Shown here: positions 10,559 to 21,899 of the stretch, in pieces
Position numbering within the stretch: the stretch's first letter is position 1
Layout: every line of letters starts with the position of its first letter
Source of the DNA: Alligator mississippiensis
Lineage: Eukaryota; Chordata; Crocodylia; Alligatoridae
Length of the DNA: 64,000 bases
Reading direction: 5' to 3'
Assembly: GCF_030867095.1 (NCBI RefSeq)
Contig: NC_081837.1
Coordinates: 18,169,001-18,233,000, forward strand
Position numbers and translations under genes: made by a program
The notes under the pieces: generated by a model
Seen by the model: the letters and a program-made list of their open reading frames with translations, nothing else
The model's database searches: none
Told to the model about the DNA's origin: nothing

Positions 10559-11760
10559 TCAGTTGCTATCTATTGTGAGGGGCAATCTAAATCTAGAGAT
10601 TAATTCTTTGAGCAATTTCTTTGCTACAGTGATGGAATCAGCATGTACACGTGGGTAGGCTTCTACCCATCCAGAGAACACATCAATAATAACAAGAATG
10701 TACTCATAAGAACAGCACTTAGGTAGCTGCACAAAATCAATTTGCAGATTTAGAAACAGTCCCCGTGGAGGGGGATGGGCTGCGGGTGTCGTTTTTACCC
10801 GTTGCTCAATATTGTGAGCTAGACAGATGGGACAGGAGCTACAGTACTGTTGTGCCATGGAAGGAAAATTTTGGGCAAACCAATCTCTTTGTACTGTAGC
10901 AATCATTCCCCCTTTGCTCATATGGGCCACAGAGTGGGTTAAACGAGCAAGATGTGGCAAAAGCTCTCCAGGCACCACCAGGCGGCCATCCGGGGAGCGC
11001 CAGAGAGAGTCGGGGTGCAGTGAACATCCTGCATGCAGCCAGTCATCCTTTCCTTTTTTTAGGGCCTGTTTTTGAAGAAGGGCCAGACTTGAAAGGCTAG
11101 CCAAAGGAGACTGGTCTGCTGAAAAACAAACAAGACCAGAGTTAGGAGCCTGTGGGCCAGAAAGGGCCGCGTTTCTGGCAGAACGGTCTGCCCGATCATT
11201 TTCTCGTGTGACATCATCAAAGGGTTTCTCATGAGCTTTACATTTAGCAATAGCAATAGCAGAAGGCAATTGAACAGCTTCTAAGAGCGCTTTTACATAA
11301 CAACCATGACTGATTTGGGTCCCTGATGAAGTGAGGAACCCTCTTTGTTTCCAGATTTGTCCAAAATCATGAACAACACCAAAAGCACACTTAGAGTCAG
11401 TATAAATGGTTGTGGTTTGATTTTTTGCAAGAATGCAAGCTCGTGTTAAAGCAATGAGTTCAGCAACTTGAGCAGAACAAGCTTGGGGTAAAGAATAGGC
11501 TTCTAAAACAGCATACTGACTGCATACTGCATATCCCCCAACTAATTTGCCTGCATAATTTTTAAGACCAGAACCATCAACAAACAAAACAAGGTCAGAG
11601 TTTGGGATAGGCATGTCCTTGTGGTCAGTTCGAGGGGTTAACAATTGAGTTGTGACAGACAGGCAATCATGAGGCTCACCATCATAAGCGATTGGCAGAA
11701 GTGAGGCAGGATTCAGAATTGAACAGCGATTTAAGGTTACATTTGCAGCTGACAGTAGAA
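10559..11760 (-). pseudogene. pol: ERV RNase H and integrase N-terminal half
   Basis: The longest surviving frame of the ERV (11644-10559). RNase H starts at LVLFVDGSG (first catalytic Asp), continues with QVAELIALTRACILAKN (Glu), then TTIYTDSKCAFGVVHDF (Asp). The integrase follows with a zinc-binding half (LTHSVAHMSKGG, then CSSCPIC) and catalytic core start LNLQIDFVQLPKC (first Asp). A terminal TIDSN holds the second Asp, immediately followed by a TGA stop at 10561-10559. The order RT-RNase H-IN is the retroviral one. The stretch 11645-11760 is the RNase H lead-in in a shifted frame. Confidence 0.9.
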
Positions 11761-11814
11761 GTTTTCATATTTAGTAAGACGGGAATCGGAAATGTGCTTA
11801 GTTTTTCTCTAAAT

Positions 11815-11895
11815 AGTGTACTTTAGAATTACAGAGCTGCAATTTAGATTTTGAGGCCCTGTGGCTTTTTTTTTTTTTTTTTTTTTTTTTTTTTG
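11815..11895 (-). repeat. Poly(T)/poly(A) tract and short insert at an RT deletion point
   Basis: A run of about 28 T on the plus strand (11867-11894) directly abuts the RT frame after the block LTALAQ. The expected RT thumb/connection segment is absent, and pol resumes just before RNase H. A poly(A)-tailed retroposed fragment on the minus strand combined with a deletion would explain this; the source of the roughly 50 bases next to the tract is unknown. Confidence 0.6.
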
Positions 11896-12294
11896 AGCTA
11901 AAGCTGTGAGGAGTGTCAAAGTATCTTGCTTAGAGGCCTCTAAAGTGGGTGAGGCCAACAACAGATCATCATTATACTGAACAAGGGTGGACCCCACCTT
12001 TGAACATGATAGGATCCAAATCCTTCTTCAGGATCTGGGAAAACAGAGTGGGGGACTCTGCATATCCCTGAGGGAGTCTTGTCCAGGTATATTGGAATCC
12101 CTGATAAGTAAATGCAAACAGATACTGGCTATCCTCATGAACGGGGATAGAGGAAAAGGAGAACAAAGGTCCACTACTGTGAAATATGTAGCATCTGAAG
12201 GGATACAGGAAAGAAAAGTGGTGGGGTTAGGGACCACGGGGAAAAGCGGGTAAAACAGCAGCATTTACAGCTCGATGGTCTTGCACAAAGCGAT
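11895..12294 (-). pseudogene. pol: ERV reverse transcriptase fragment (palm)
   Basis: The RT portion on the left of the solo LTR. It holds FTYQGFQYTWTRLPQGYAES (blocks B/C of retroviral RT), then the catalytic block as LVQYNDDLLLAS. Gammaretroviral RTs usually have Val or Met before DD, so the Asn is an unusual substitution. Frame breaks occur near 12166 and 12000. The frame resumes from 13058 across the inserted LTR. Confidence 0.85.
12290..12294. repeat. Target-site duplication (left) of solo LTR
   Basis: gcgat, identical to 13053-13057 on the other side. Confidence 0.9.
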
Positions 12295-13052
12295 TGTCAT
12301 AACCCAAAGGTATGATTTTGTGTGTGCTTCGGCACTAGAATTATCCCCGTTAAATTACAGCTTCATTGCGCGGTAGAGTTTTGCTGCATAGAGAACCCAC
12401 GTGCAAGAGAAAAGTTCCCGCCAATTTGCAACTCTATTTGCGGGGTGCATTTCTCAAGTTGCAACAGAAATGCACGGTGCAAAGGAGTTCCCGCCACCCG
12501 TATGCAAGTTTGTTCCCCGCTATTGGCTAGTTCTAAAATTATTCCCACGTGGTGGCTAGCGATTGGGCCGCTAGCCCTATAAGAGGCTTGAGCGGTTTCC
12601 GCCCAAACCGAGGAGGACTCCACACCGATCTCGTGGGGACTCTGGGTACACGGCAGGGCAATAGAAACCTTGTGTGAGATTCAGAGGAGTCTGGTGGCCT
12701 GATCCACTGCCCACCTCTTCCCATCTTCGAACGATAAAATTTTATAAGACGTATCTACAAGTTTCCATTTCGGTGGTGCGCTTGTCCAAGGCATCCGGAG
12801 CTCTGTTTACGTGGAGCCTAGCAAACTCCACATGATTGTTCGTGTCGTGTTGTCTTTAACCGCAACTCAAGCAAGTTTTCCAGCCTGCACCGCGACCATC
12901 TCCGGTGTAAGTAAACAATCTTCAAATCTACCATTACGCGTCTGTGCCTAATCCTAGCTCGTCGCCCGTCCTCTCCAACCCGACATGCCCGGGCTGCTGG
13001 CAACAGCCCGCGTGCAGCATGAAAAGGGCCCGGATCACAGCCGGCCCGCACA
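12295..13052 (+). mobile_element. Solo LTR (family A, copy 1) inserted in ERV RT
   Basis: A 758-bp sequence starting tgtcataaccca and ending ggcccgcaca, flanked by the perfect 5-bp duplication gcgat (12290-12294 and 13053-13057). The RT reading frame is cut exactly at these borders. It is in plus orientation: CCAAT-like attgg motifs (about 12521-12567), TATA box tataag (12578-12583), and a consensus 5' splice donor gtaagtaaac (12907). The first 300 bp match the LTR at 62540-63121, so the two are one family. No internal retroviral sequence remains, so LTR-LTR recombination is the likely origin. Confidence 0.93.
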
Positions 13053-13057
13053 GCGAT
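13053..13057. repeat. Target-site duplication (right) of solo LTR
   Basis: gcgat, identical to 12290-12294. Confidence 0.9.
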
Positions 13058-13769
13058 AAGTATCTTTACCAGGTTTCTTGACAGGTAGGATAGGTGTGTT
13101 ACAAGGGGAGCATGTTGGGACAATAATCCCTTGCTCAAGGTGTGAGGAAATGACAGGCTTGATCCTTTCCTCAGCTTCCTTTGAGATGAGGTACTGTGGG
13201 ACACGAGGAAGTGGCTTGGCAGGGTTCAGGGTGATACGCACTGGTTCAGCACTTAGCATGTGCCCCACTTCATTCGCATGGGTGGACCACAGCTGTGGAG
13301 GTACTCGTGCCAACAGTTCCTCTTGCAAGTAGGAAGTGTCAGGATCAGAGTACTCCTGGGTTAGCAAAGCCACAAGCTCGGTTTCCCTCTGTTCTGGTAC
13401 CTCAAGGTAAACACCATCTGGGCTACAATAAATCACGCATCCCAGTTTACACAGCAAATCCTTTCCAAGAAGGTTGACAGGTGCACAAGGGCTAAGAAGG
13501 AAGGCATGATTTTCAGACAAAGGGCCAATAGAGATGGAGACAGGTTCAGAGACGGGATGTGGGATAGGCTGTCCGCCTATACCGACAGCATTTACAGATT
13601 CAGGGGAATGAGGTAGGAAAGGAAATTCAGTAGCCTTTAGCATGGAGCGGGAAGCTTCAGTATCAACAAGACGGGAGACAGGTTTACCAGAAATAAGGCA
13701 TTCAACAAAGGGACCAGATTGGTCAGTAGCAAGCAAAGGAGCGATGATGTCACTGTCCCTCAGGCTGTC
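13058..13769 (-). pseudogene. pol: ERV protease and start of RT
   Basis: The frame continues Gag in phase after the amber codon at 13772-13770. The protease active-site block reads VSRLVDTEASRSML, where aspartic proteases have D-T/S-G; the Gly to Glu change should abolish activity. The flap and hydrophobic end (NLLGKDLLCKLGCVI) are recognisable. RT begins with PRVPQYLISKEAEERIKPVI and LPVKKPGKDTY, then is cut by the solo LTR at 13057. Confidence 0.9.
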
Positions 13770-15119
13770 CTATTCAACACTGGGAAAACTGACAGGAAGA
13801 GGAGGTGGGGGCTGGGGGCTGGGTCCTTGGCCGGGGCGGTTGGGGCATTCTGATTTCCAATGTCCTTCTTGCTTGCAATAATGACATTGGTTCCCATAGC
13901 CTGGGTTTTGTGGGCCTGAGGATCTATCTCTTCCCCTGAATCTACTGGGGCCTCTCCTTCCCTGTCCTCATCCCCTTCCTGTACCTGGACCCTGCAACTG
14001 AGAAATCTGTAAGGCCATTAACTTAAACTCAGCATTGTCTTTGAACCATTCCAATTTGTTATGAAAATGGTTAGCTGCAGCAAGGACGTCAGTCAAATCT
14101 TTAGTTTCCCAGCCAATAATAACTGTTTGAATTTTCTCAGCAATTTTAGGGTTAAGTCCCTGGACGAATGCTGCCACTATTGCTTGTTTAGCATTTTCGA
14201 CCCGGTCATCCATTCCTGAATATCGTTCAAATGCCTGTTTGAGGAGTTCCAAATAGTCACTGGGGTGTTCATTTTTGTTTTGTTTACAGGTATTTATTTT
14301 GGTTCAGTCTGCCTTTTTTGGGCAAATTGTGAGAACTGCCCGAACCAAAGCATTTCTCTTGTCAATAAAGTCTTGGCCAGTCCCTGGGTTTTGATCTGGC
14401 CAAGTACTGGCAGCGTACAGACTCAGCATAGTTTCCTTGGGCAAAATGGATCGCATGAGCTGATTAATGTCAGCCCATGTTGGATTATAACAATTTATAA
14501 CAGTCTGCAATTCTTCCTGAAATTTTTCTGGGTCTTCCCTGATTTTGGGGAATTTTTGAGTTAAATTGTAGAGATCACCTGAAGTCCAGGGTGCATGCAT
14601 GGTTACTATATTTTGTCCATTGGTGCCAATGCCTGGCATTTGTCTTAGGGGGAGAATTTGTACATCCCGGGATCTAAGATTAATGGCAGATCTTTCCGTG
14701 CCTATTCTCATTCTTCTAAATACACCTGTAGTGGGTTGTGACCCAGGAGTAAATTGCCACACTGGTGATGATTGAGTGGCAGGTATGGTGGATGAGTTCG
14801 GACTATTAAGCTCCGTAGATGAGTTTACCAAAGGAGCTTCAGCTAATGGGTTACTAGCCTGGGCTGCAGCCTGATGTTGAACCGGTTGTTGCTGATGTGG
14901 GAGTTTCAGGAGAGCAGGGTTCGAACAAAAGTTAAGGATATTCTTTGCTGGCTTTGGCAGTGGGGGCACCCCTGGCAATGCTGGATACATTGGTGCGGTG
15001 GCTGGCGTGTAATTTGGGGGAGCAGCCAATTTTTCCCGAACAGCTTTTAACTGCTGTTTTAATTTTTTTTGAGAGTCTTTTAGACTTTTAGTTTGAGATT
15101 TTGTTCGCCTTTTGGACAT
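13770..15119 (-). pseudogene. gag: ERV Gag
   Basis: Gag starts at the Met at 15119 (an in-frame TAG lies 13-15 bases upstream). It is basic at the N-terminus (MSKRRTKSQTKS) and lacks Gly-2, so no N-myristoylation signal is visible. A Pro-rich middle (about residues 34-130) precedes a gammaretroviral-type capsid beginning at WTSGDLYNLTQKFP. The frame is cut by TGA at 14306-14304 and 13970-13968, but all three pieces are in one frame. A single zinc knuckle CHYCKQEGHWKSEC (CX2CX4HX4C) lies at about 13849-13890. The final TAG (13772-13770) sits where gammaretroviruses use readthrough into Pol. Confidence 0.9.
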
Positions 15120-16595
15120 CTCATCATACTAATAAAGGAACACGTCCCACTGGTTTTATGGTGTTTTGGATTCACGCCAGGTTTCAACCTTGGCCAGTTT
15201 GCTGCAGGGATTGATGTCCCTCACACAGCTTCATCCCACTCAAAAACCCAGAAAGCAGAGGGAGAGAACAGAGGTCTCAAGCCCTGAGAGATTTTCTCTT
15301 GCTGTTCCTGAGGCTTGTCCTGCACATTGTTTCAGTTTGCTTCATCGGTGAAGAGCATGGGTGCCCCCCCGCCACCCCCCGCCCATGGGTATCAGGCTTT
15401 CCTGGCTCCCAAATCAGCATTCAGACTTCAGCACCCCAGGAACAAGAAGAGGGATCAGGCCAAGTGGCCGCAACTTTAAATAACTTTTCTGACCTCATCC
15501 AGGGCCCCAGCCAGAAAGCAGCTTCATTGCACCACCGTTAATGCCATCCAAGGCGGTCGGCCCTCCAGGACTTGGCCAGAGTCACTGAGCTGGGTTCTAA
15601 ATAGAGCGGGTCAGAGCAGGTGCATAGGCACCCAGTGGGTGACACTCCCAAACAGCGAGGAGGCTTTTGTCGGCTGGGTAAAGCTGTAGAGGTGGCTGGA
15701 ATTGTTTCTAGTGAATCCCCTTGGTTTAATGGCACAATCTCACCTGAGTTGATGGAGCAGAGATGGAGCCATTCCTGTGGGAGCAGGTTTTGGAAACTGC
15801 TTGACCAGTTACAACCCCCCTGAGGGAAACAGCCTGGGGAACGTGCTGTGCCCACAGAGGCGTTCCCTAGGAAGGACTGACATCTGGCTGTGCCCGCTCT
15901 TTACTGCTGGCTTACTCCTTCTCTCCTTACAGAGCAAACAGAACCGACTGTCTCTGGCTTTGCTTCAGTGTATTATGTGTGATTTACTTGTGTTCTGTGT
16001 TTGACTGATGCTGAGTTTTGCTGGAGCCACAAAACCCTTGGAAGACTGTCTGACTACCTGGGTTTCCTTTTTTCAGACTCTGGCAAAACAAGAGCCTGCT
16101 TCCAAAGATGGCCAGGCCACTCCATCAACTCCTTCCCAGGTATCCCGGCCGCCCTTTCAGGCGACAGCTGCCTGCTGCTCTCACTTAGTCGGCAGAATCT
16201 CTTTCTGCCCGTGGGGACTGCTTGTCTCCAGGCGTACGGAGAATCCATAGTGTGGCGAGCTCCCTTTTTAACTATGCCCCTCCTTTCAGGGTGCGATGCA
16301 CAATCCCTTATTTGTGGGCATCATCTGATTTTTAGCCCCTACCTGGGCTGTTCTCTTCCTTAGCATTTCGACTGGTCTTCTGGGAATGTTGCCTGGAAAG
16401 GAAGCTGAGCAGCAGGTGTCTGGGGATATGGAGACCTTGAACTAGAGGAGATGCTACTTCCTCTGAGGGAAATAATCCCATTTCTGTTCAGCTGTGAAGT
16501 GAAATCTCACCCCTGTGACCATGGCAAGTGTCTGAGGATTTGGTTTTTCAGGCAGTAGCCAAGGCAAGCTAAGAAGGCAACGAATGTTTTGCTTG
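15120..16595. other. Unassigned; expected position of ERV leader/5' LTR
   Basis: The minus-strand ERV should have its 5' untranslated leader and LTR here, but I find no matching LTR at the other end and no clear primer-binding site. Short open frames on both strands carry no domain. Confidence 0.3.
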
Positions 16596-16735
16596 AAGGA
16601 GGCAGACAAGGTTCCTTGAGTGAATTTGATATCTTTTATTAGACCAACCCAAATAGTTGGAGAATAGTTATTAAGCAAGCTTTCAAGTTCAAAAACCCTT
16701 CGTCAGGCTAAGGAAGTTTCAGCAGTTGGTGTGTA
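16596..16735 (-). mobile_element. Penelope-like element 3' terminal fragment
   Basis: About 140 bp nearly identical to 4407-4543: ggcagacaaggttccttgag, then tatcttttattagaccaacc, and gtcaggctaaggaagtttca. Only the terminal non-coding part is present, an extreme 5' truncation typical of PLEs. Confidence 0.9.
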
Positions 16736-17620
16736 CTTGAAGCATTTCATTTGAATTTGGGGAGATGCATTTCAAAACAAATACATTCAGGTAAAGACTG
16801 AAACAGAAATATAGTTTGCAGGTATAGTGTGAACCATCTCACTTCAAAAATACCAAAGGGAGGCTTTACTTCTGTTTTTTCCTTTTCCCCAGTTTCTTAG
16901 GCCATGCAAGTGGAGGGTTTCGAAATGCCATCGCAAACTGCTTTGCTTAGCCCTAATAGGCACTGTTTGGCAACAAAGCTTAGTGCCAAGAAATCGGTCA
17001 TGCCATCCTGCCTGTAACAGCCTTGATTTCACATGCACGTGACAATTAGCTCCATCTCCATGTGAAAGCATTGACTTGCAACTCTAGTAGTCTGAAATAC
17101 AGACCCCTGCGCTGCCTTCTGCCGGAGTCCAGTCTCACACAGCTAACCCCCTCTCTCCACTCAGGGCCTGCCAGTGGCACAGGAGACGAGCTCGGAGAGC
17201 AATTTGTTTGCTACCTTGTGGGCGTTTTGGATCAGCCCTGAGAGGGAGCCTGGCTGAGTCCCCCAAAACATCTGCTGAGGTAAGAGAAATGTTTAGGGAA
17301 AATACCACGTTACATTTTTCCAGAGAGAGCAGTGAGAGAAATGTGGGGCTTTTCCTACCTTCGCTGCCTCTCCTTAGAGGTGGACGGCTGGGACTGTTTT
17401 CCATGGGGCCCCAGGCAGCCGTGTCCAGGACCCCTGGGCTTCTGGTCAGTACGATTCACAGAAGAGAGACCACCACTGGCAAAACAGTTGCTTCGCAGAG
17501 TGCAGCTGAATTCACGTGGTAGTAGTGGAGACCTCCTCGGCTTGGGTATGGGAATAAGAAGGGCCCATCGCTGGCAGTGCTGGACCCCAGGGCTGTGTGA
17601 CCCTCTGCTGAGAGGCGGCC
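16736..17620. other. Unassigned
   Basis: No repeat family or coding domain recognised. Confidence 0.35.
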
Positions 17621-17623
17621 AGC

Positions 17624-17671
17624 CCTCCTCTCCTCTCCTCTCTTCTCCTCTCCTCTCCTCTCCTCTCCTCT
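17624..17671. repeat. (CTCCT)n pentanucleotide microsatellite
   Basis: About nine units of ctcct with one interruption (tcttc at 17641-17645). The Glu/Arg-rich open frames on the complementary strand are artefacts of this repeat. Confidence 0.9.
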
Positions 17672-17799
17672 GTGTTCCCAACATTTTGCTCCTCCATTGT
17701 CAGACTGGATCTTTCTCCAGCTCATCTTCCTGGTCAGAGAATAAATCATCAGGTCAGAGGGAACGCCCTCGGCACCCGTTTCCTGTGTGAATCAATGGC

Positions 17800-19100
17800 G
17801 TGGCAGGAAGCCAGAGGCTCCTGTCACTTTAATGAGGGTGCAGCGGGCCAAGTGGGCTGTGTGCAGCTGCAGCAGGAGAGCACGTGCTGGCCATGGGGAA
17901 AAGGGGAAACCCCTGTGTGTGGCTGGTGAGCCACATGACCGGAAGGGGTGCGGCTTAGAGGTATATAAGCCCAGGGCCTGTGGCAAAAGGGGCAGTCTTG
18001 CCCTGCATGCTGGGGAGAAGGAGCTCCTGGAAGAGAGAGGCCTCATGGAACAGTGCCATGGACACCCGAGCTACCCAGGGGTGCTAGACAGAGCAGCTAA
18101 AGGAAGGGTGACCACCTGGCCTGGTTTGCCGAGACAGTCCCAGATTAAAGAGGTCAGCCTGGCTGGCTGAGAAGAATTATAATGGGTGCCTCGGAAATGC
18201 AGGGGTGCAGGGTAGGGAGTCAGAACAGCACTGAGTGGCACAACCCAGCTAGCAGGCAGCAGCCAGGAACGGCTGCCCACCTAAAAGCGACCCAGCCCCC
18301 TGCCAGCTTGTGAGAGTGCGGGAGGAGAGGTTTGGGGCAATGTCCCGGATGTCCATGATCTTGTTATGGTCAGCCTAGCTAAAGGGAGGTATGCCTTGTG
18401 GTGGGGCATTGACCCAGAGTGAGGGTAAAGTTTAGCTTGGGAAGCTGCTTGCTTATACTTGTGTTACACTGAAGTCTAAGACTGGAGGACTGGATTGTGG
18501 CTATGGGGGTGGTATGGAAGTCACGGGGGCACCTGCAAGACACCCAGCATAGAGCTGTGCTGAGGGGAGAGACCTTAAAGGGCCTGAGCAGCATGAGAGC
18601 AGCCCAGCCTGGGTCAGGGACCCTGGGGGTGGGGATGCAAGGCAGCAGCTTTGCCAGGTCTAGGGCCAGGGGACCAAGCAGCTCAAGGTGGTTGAGAGCA
18701 GGGCCAGGGGCCCAAGTAGCCCAAGATGGGCAAGACCAGGGTCAGGGGCCTAAGGAGCCTGAGAAGGACAGGACGGGATTGAAGTCCAGAACCTGAAGTC
18801 CAAGGCCATGGACCTTGGCTGACGGAGCACAGCCAGAGAAAAAGGACCAAAGCCAGGAAAGCTGAAGCCCCAACAAAGATTTGAGGCCTGAGCAGTCCAA
18901 GTGTTGTGATGGAGCCAGGGACCCCCTGAAGTGATATGAAGTACCACCTGCAAGGCATGGGTATGGCTACAGGGACAGATGGAGCCACTTATGCCTCTCA
19001 GGAGATATAGTGGCTAAGGACAAGACTGGTAGCAGTTGGGCGCATGGAGCACTAGACAGCTGAGGACTGAGGCTCACTCTGGGTGTCAGGTGAGCCTCAG
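17800..19100 (+). repeat. Possible LTR-like sequence with TATA box, related to 54.6-55.0 kb
   Basis: A clear TATA box (gaggtatataagccc, TATA at 17962-17969) is followed downstream by text partly shared with 54890-54965: gaagccccaac, then acctgcaaggc and atgggtatgg. The 54.6-kb copy has its own TATA box and begins tgtaacagag. The spacing differs between the two and no TG...CA borders or duplication could be fixed, so the LTR reading is tentative. Confidence 0.35.
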
Positions 19101-19559
19101 CAATACTATCAATCCAAACAAGACATAACTGGTTTGAAATAGCCTCTGTCCTACTCCTTAAATCCCATGCATCAGGTGAGTGACAAGGTTTTTCCTCAGG
19201 TGAGTGGGACGCAGCCCCGTGGCCAGGATTGCAGGGTCTAAACAGAAATGCTTTGTTTGTGAAGTTACAAAATGCAGCAAATGAGCACCCTGCAGGCTAA
19301 GTACCCCCACTTCAGGCTGGAAAGGTGCCATGAATACATCCCATGGCATCTCGCTAGCAGGTAGGAAAACACTTTGGAGCTAGGAGTTATCCTTGTCTAA
19401 GGGCTTTGCTGAATCTGACCTGTAAGATCCCCTCAGAGCTATTCCCAGTGAAAGGGCACAGGGCTCTTCCTGCCTGGGGTGGCTGTGGCCTGGATCAGGA
19501 GCATCAGTAACCTTGAGGTGGTGGGAGACGTACTTGAGGTACTGATAGCAGATGCATGA

Positions 19560-21160
19560 GGTTTAGGAGGACCAGGAAGTGAAGGACTGGATGGAAATGC
19601 TCATTAGCAACAGTCAGCAGCTTTGACTACGTTTTACTTGAGAGCTGTCTCAGTGCTCACCCAGGCGCATCCAGGGGCATTGCTAGGGGTGCCTGTCACT
19701 GGGAGTGGGGTTGTGGCTTGGGCATTGCATTGGTTTTAATCAAATGCTTCATCTTCTCCGTCACTGACATCATGTCACCATGTCTTTCACTGCAGACACT
19801 TAAGATGCTTCTGGGGGCTGTACCATGGCAGTACCCACGTCCTCCCAGGAAAAGGATTTTGGACAGACGACCTCCCGGTGCCCTCCCGGTAAGACACAAT
19901 AACAGTAAGACATCAACAGCTGCTTGGTGGCAGAGCACAGGTTCAAGAGGACCTAGGGGCTTGGTGTGTGCCTCCTTTTTGCATCTTGGGAAATCTTTGC
20001 TGTCGCGTCGGATACCTTTCTGTCTCACTACTTTGAGATTGCAATGTCTCAAGGTCCAACTAGTAATACAATGTTCAAGGTGCATCTGGCAGCGTCCAGC
20101 AGGGCCAACCCGCTGCAGGGGAGCGTGGCAGGGTGGAACAGGTGTTTTGGCACCCTTCAAAAGTGAGCAGCTGTGGCAGCTGGAGACACCAGCACTGGTT
20201 AGTTCTTTTCGTCCTCCATCCCAACCTGAAAGGGCTGGTGTGGTCCTAGTGTCTGCCCTCAGACTAGGCTTGTGTTGCTCCTCAGCCAGATCTCTTGGTA
20301 CTTAGAAGCTGCACTGCTTCCAGCAAATGAGCCCTTTGCACGGATGTGCTGCTGTTCTGCTGCTGGGACAGCTGCTGCCTGAGCACCCAGTTTCCCCCCA
20401 GACACCATGTGTGCACGAGCCCTCTCTTGTGCTGAGAGAGGCAGGGCTGGGGCTCCCCTGCCGTGCTGAGGACCTGGGCTGAGCTCAGGTGGAGACCAAG
20501 GCAGAACCAGAAGATCACTTGGCCCTGGGCAGAATCTGCAAACTCAAGGGGTATTCCTCAGGGAAAAGCGGAAGGCCTGGAGGTGGAGGGACCCCTTGTT
20601 TAATCAGCAATCACCTTAGCTTGTGGAAAGTACCTTTTGCTTATGGCCTTGATCTTTTCAGAGGGCATGGACCAAGGATGATGCCATGTCTGGGAAGAAG
20701 CCAGGGCAGGCAGAGGTGAGTTTTTCTCCCAGCTGTCCACTTGTGCCTTTGAACCCAGGCTAGGATCCCTTCAGGCCACTACCCATGGGGACACTTCACA
20801 CTGCTTGAAGCTAGATTTCCAACATGTGTCTCTAGCAGGCAGCACCTATCAGTGCTGTGGGAACAGAAACCCAAGCGACCCACCCTGTCTCTCTGAGAGG
20901 AGTTTCTGATTCTTGGGATGCTTATAGTATCCCAAGTATCAACTTCTAGCCAAATGGACAGGATGGACAGAGAGAGAAGGTGATGGAAATACAATGTGCC
21001 CTCCAATTCCCATATGACACCATGCCAGTGCTATCACTCACCCTGGCCCCACTGCCAGGGAAGCCAACCTTGTGATGCAAGATCAGACGTTTGGTACTGC
21101 TGGAAGCAGAGGTTTGTGCCCCAGCCTCCTCTAGACTCATGATGCAGGAACCTTTGTCCA
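19560..21160 (+). repeat. Local duplication, copy 1
   Basis: 19568-19990 and 20770-20980 match 22903-23300 and 23340-23540 in order, with about 750 extra bases in this copy. Shared text includes ttggttttaat, then tttcactgcag, and ctgtaccatggcagtaccca. A 93-nt segment (19796-19888) is bordered by AG and GTAAGA, as in copy 2 (see findings). The function is unknown. Confidence 0.7.
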
Positions 21161-21899
21161 TGAATGTCTCTTTGCAGCCTTTTTGCCTTTCTCAGAGGTT
21201 CCCACTGAGATAATTCATGTTTTGTACAGACATGTAGAAAACCCCATTCTGCCTAGGGGCTATTGGCCAATGTCTCCAAGCCTGGAACCTGCAAGATCAG
21301 GTGGCAGAGCATGGCAGCCTTAATGGGTAGGCGAGACTGCCGAGCAACTGGGAGGCTTTTGTCAGCTGTTTATCATACAATTGGAACAGAAATCCTAAAG
21401 CTCCTGTGGAGAAGTTCTTCATGCAGTAGCTCCTGTATTTTTCCACCTTTCCCAATTGCATCCCTTGGAAGTGGAAGTGCTGGGTTGCTGCACAGTCTTC
21501 TCTTGCCCGAGTCCTAACACAGCAGGCCTCCTGGGCACCTCTTGGACTTCACAGTTCTGCCAGTAACATCATGCTAAACTTTCCAGACAGGAAAAACTTG
21601 GAGTCCTGGTCAGCTTTGACCCACTGGGAAGGGGAGGATCCAGCATGTCTTGGAGCCAATGCAAAAGGTATCATGTCTGTTAGTGGTAACAGATTTTCCA
21701 GTTCTGCACTCCAGTAATGGCCCGTGTGGTAAGGATGTATTTGAAATTGCCCTTTCATGTGCTGGGCTGGAATATGTTTACATGTCATCTCAGCTTCAAG
21801 TGTATTGCAAGGGAATTGAATTAGCTTGAGGCCACTCAGATTGTTCTTCCTCTTTATGACGTCAGGGGAGACAGGCCGGTGAAGGTGTTATGTTTTTGG

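Larger units (their letters stand above)
9761..15119 (-). mobile_element. Class I (gamma-like) endogenous retrovirus, gag-pro-pol, no env seen
   Basis: Read right to left: Gag (15119 to about 13773), amber codon, protease and RT start (to 13058), interrupting solo LTR (12295-13052), rest of RT (12294-11895), deletion with poly(T), then RNase H and integrase (about 11760-9761). Gag and Pol are in one frame separated by a single TAG, there is one zinc knuckle, and the integrase ends in a GPY/F module; all are class I features. No env frame or flanking LTR pair was found. Multiple stops make it non-functional. Confidence 0.88.

Noticed and set aside
9761-15119. Intact retrovirus with LTRs and env
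   Set aside because: No env frame and no matching flanking LTR pair found; multiple stops and a deletion in RT.
17355-17749. Glu/Arg-rich minus-strand reading frames
   Set aside because: They are the complement of the CTCCT microsatellite, not proteins.
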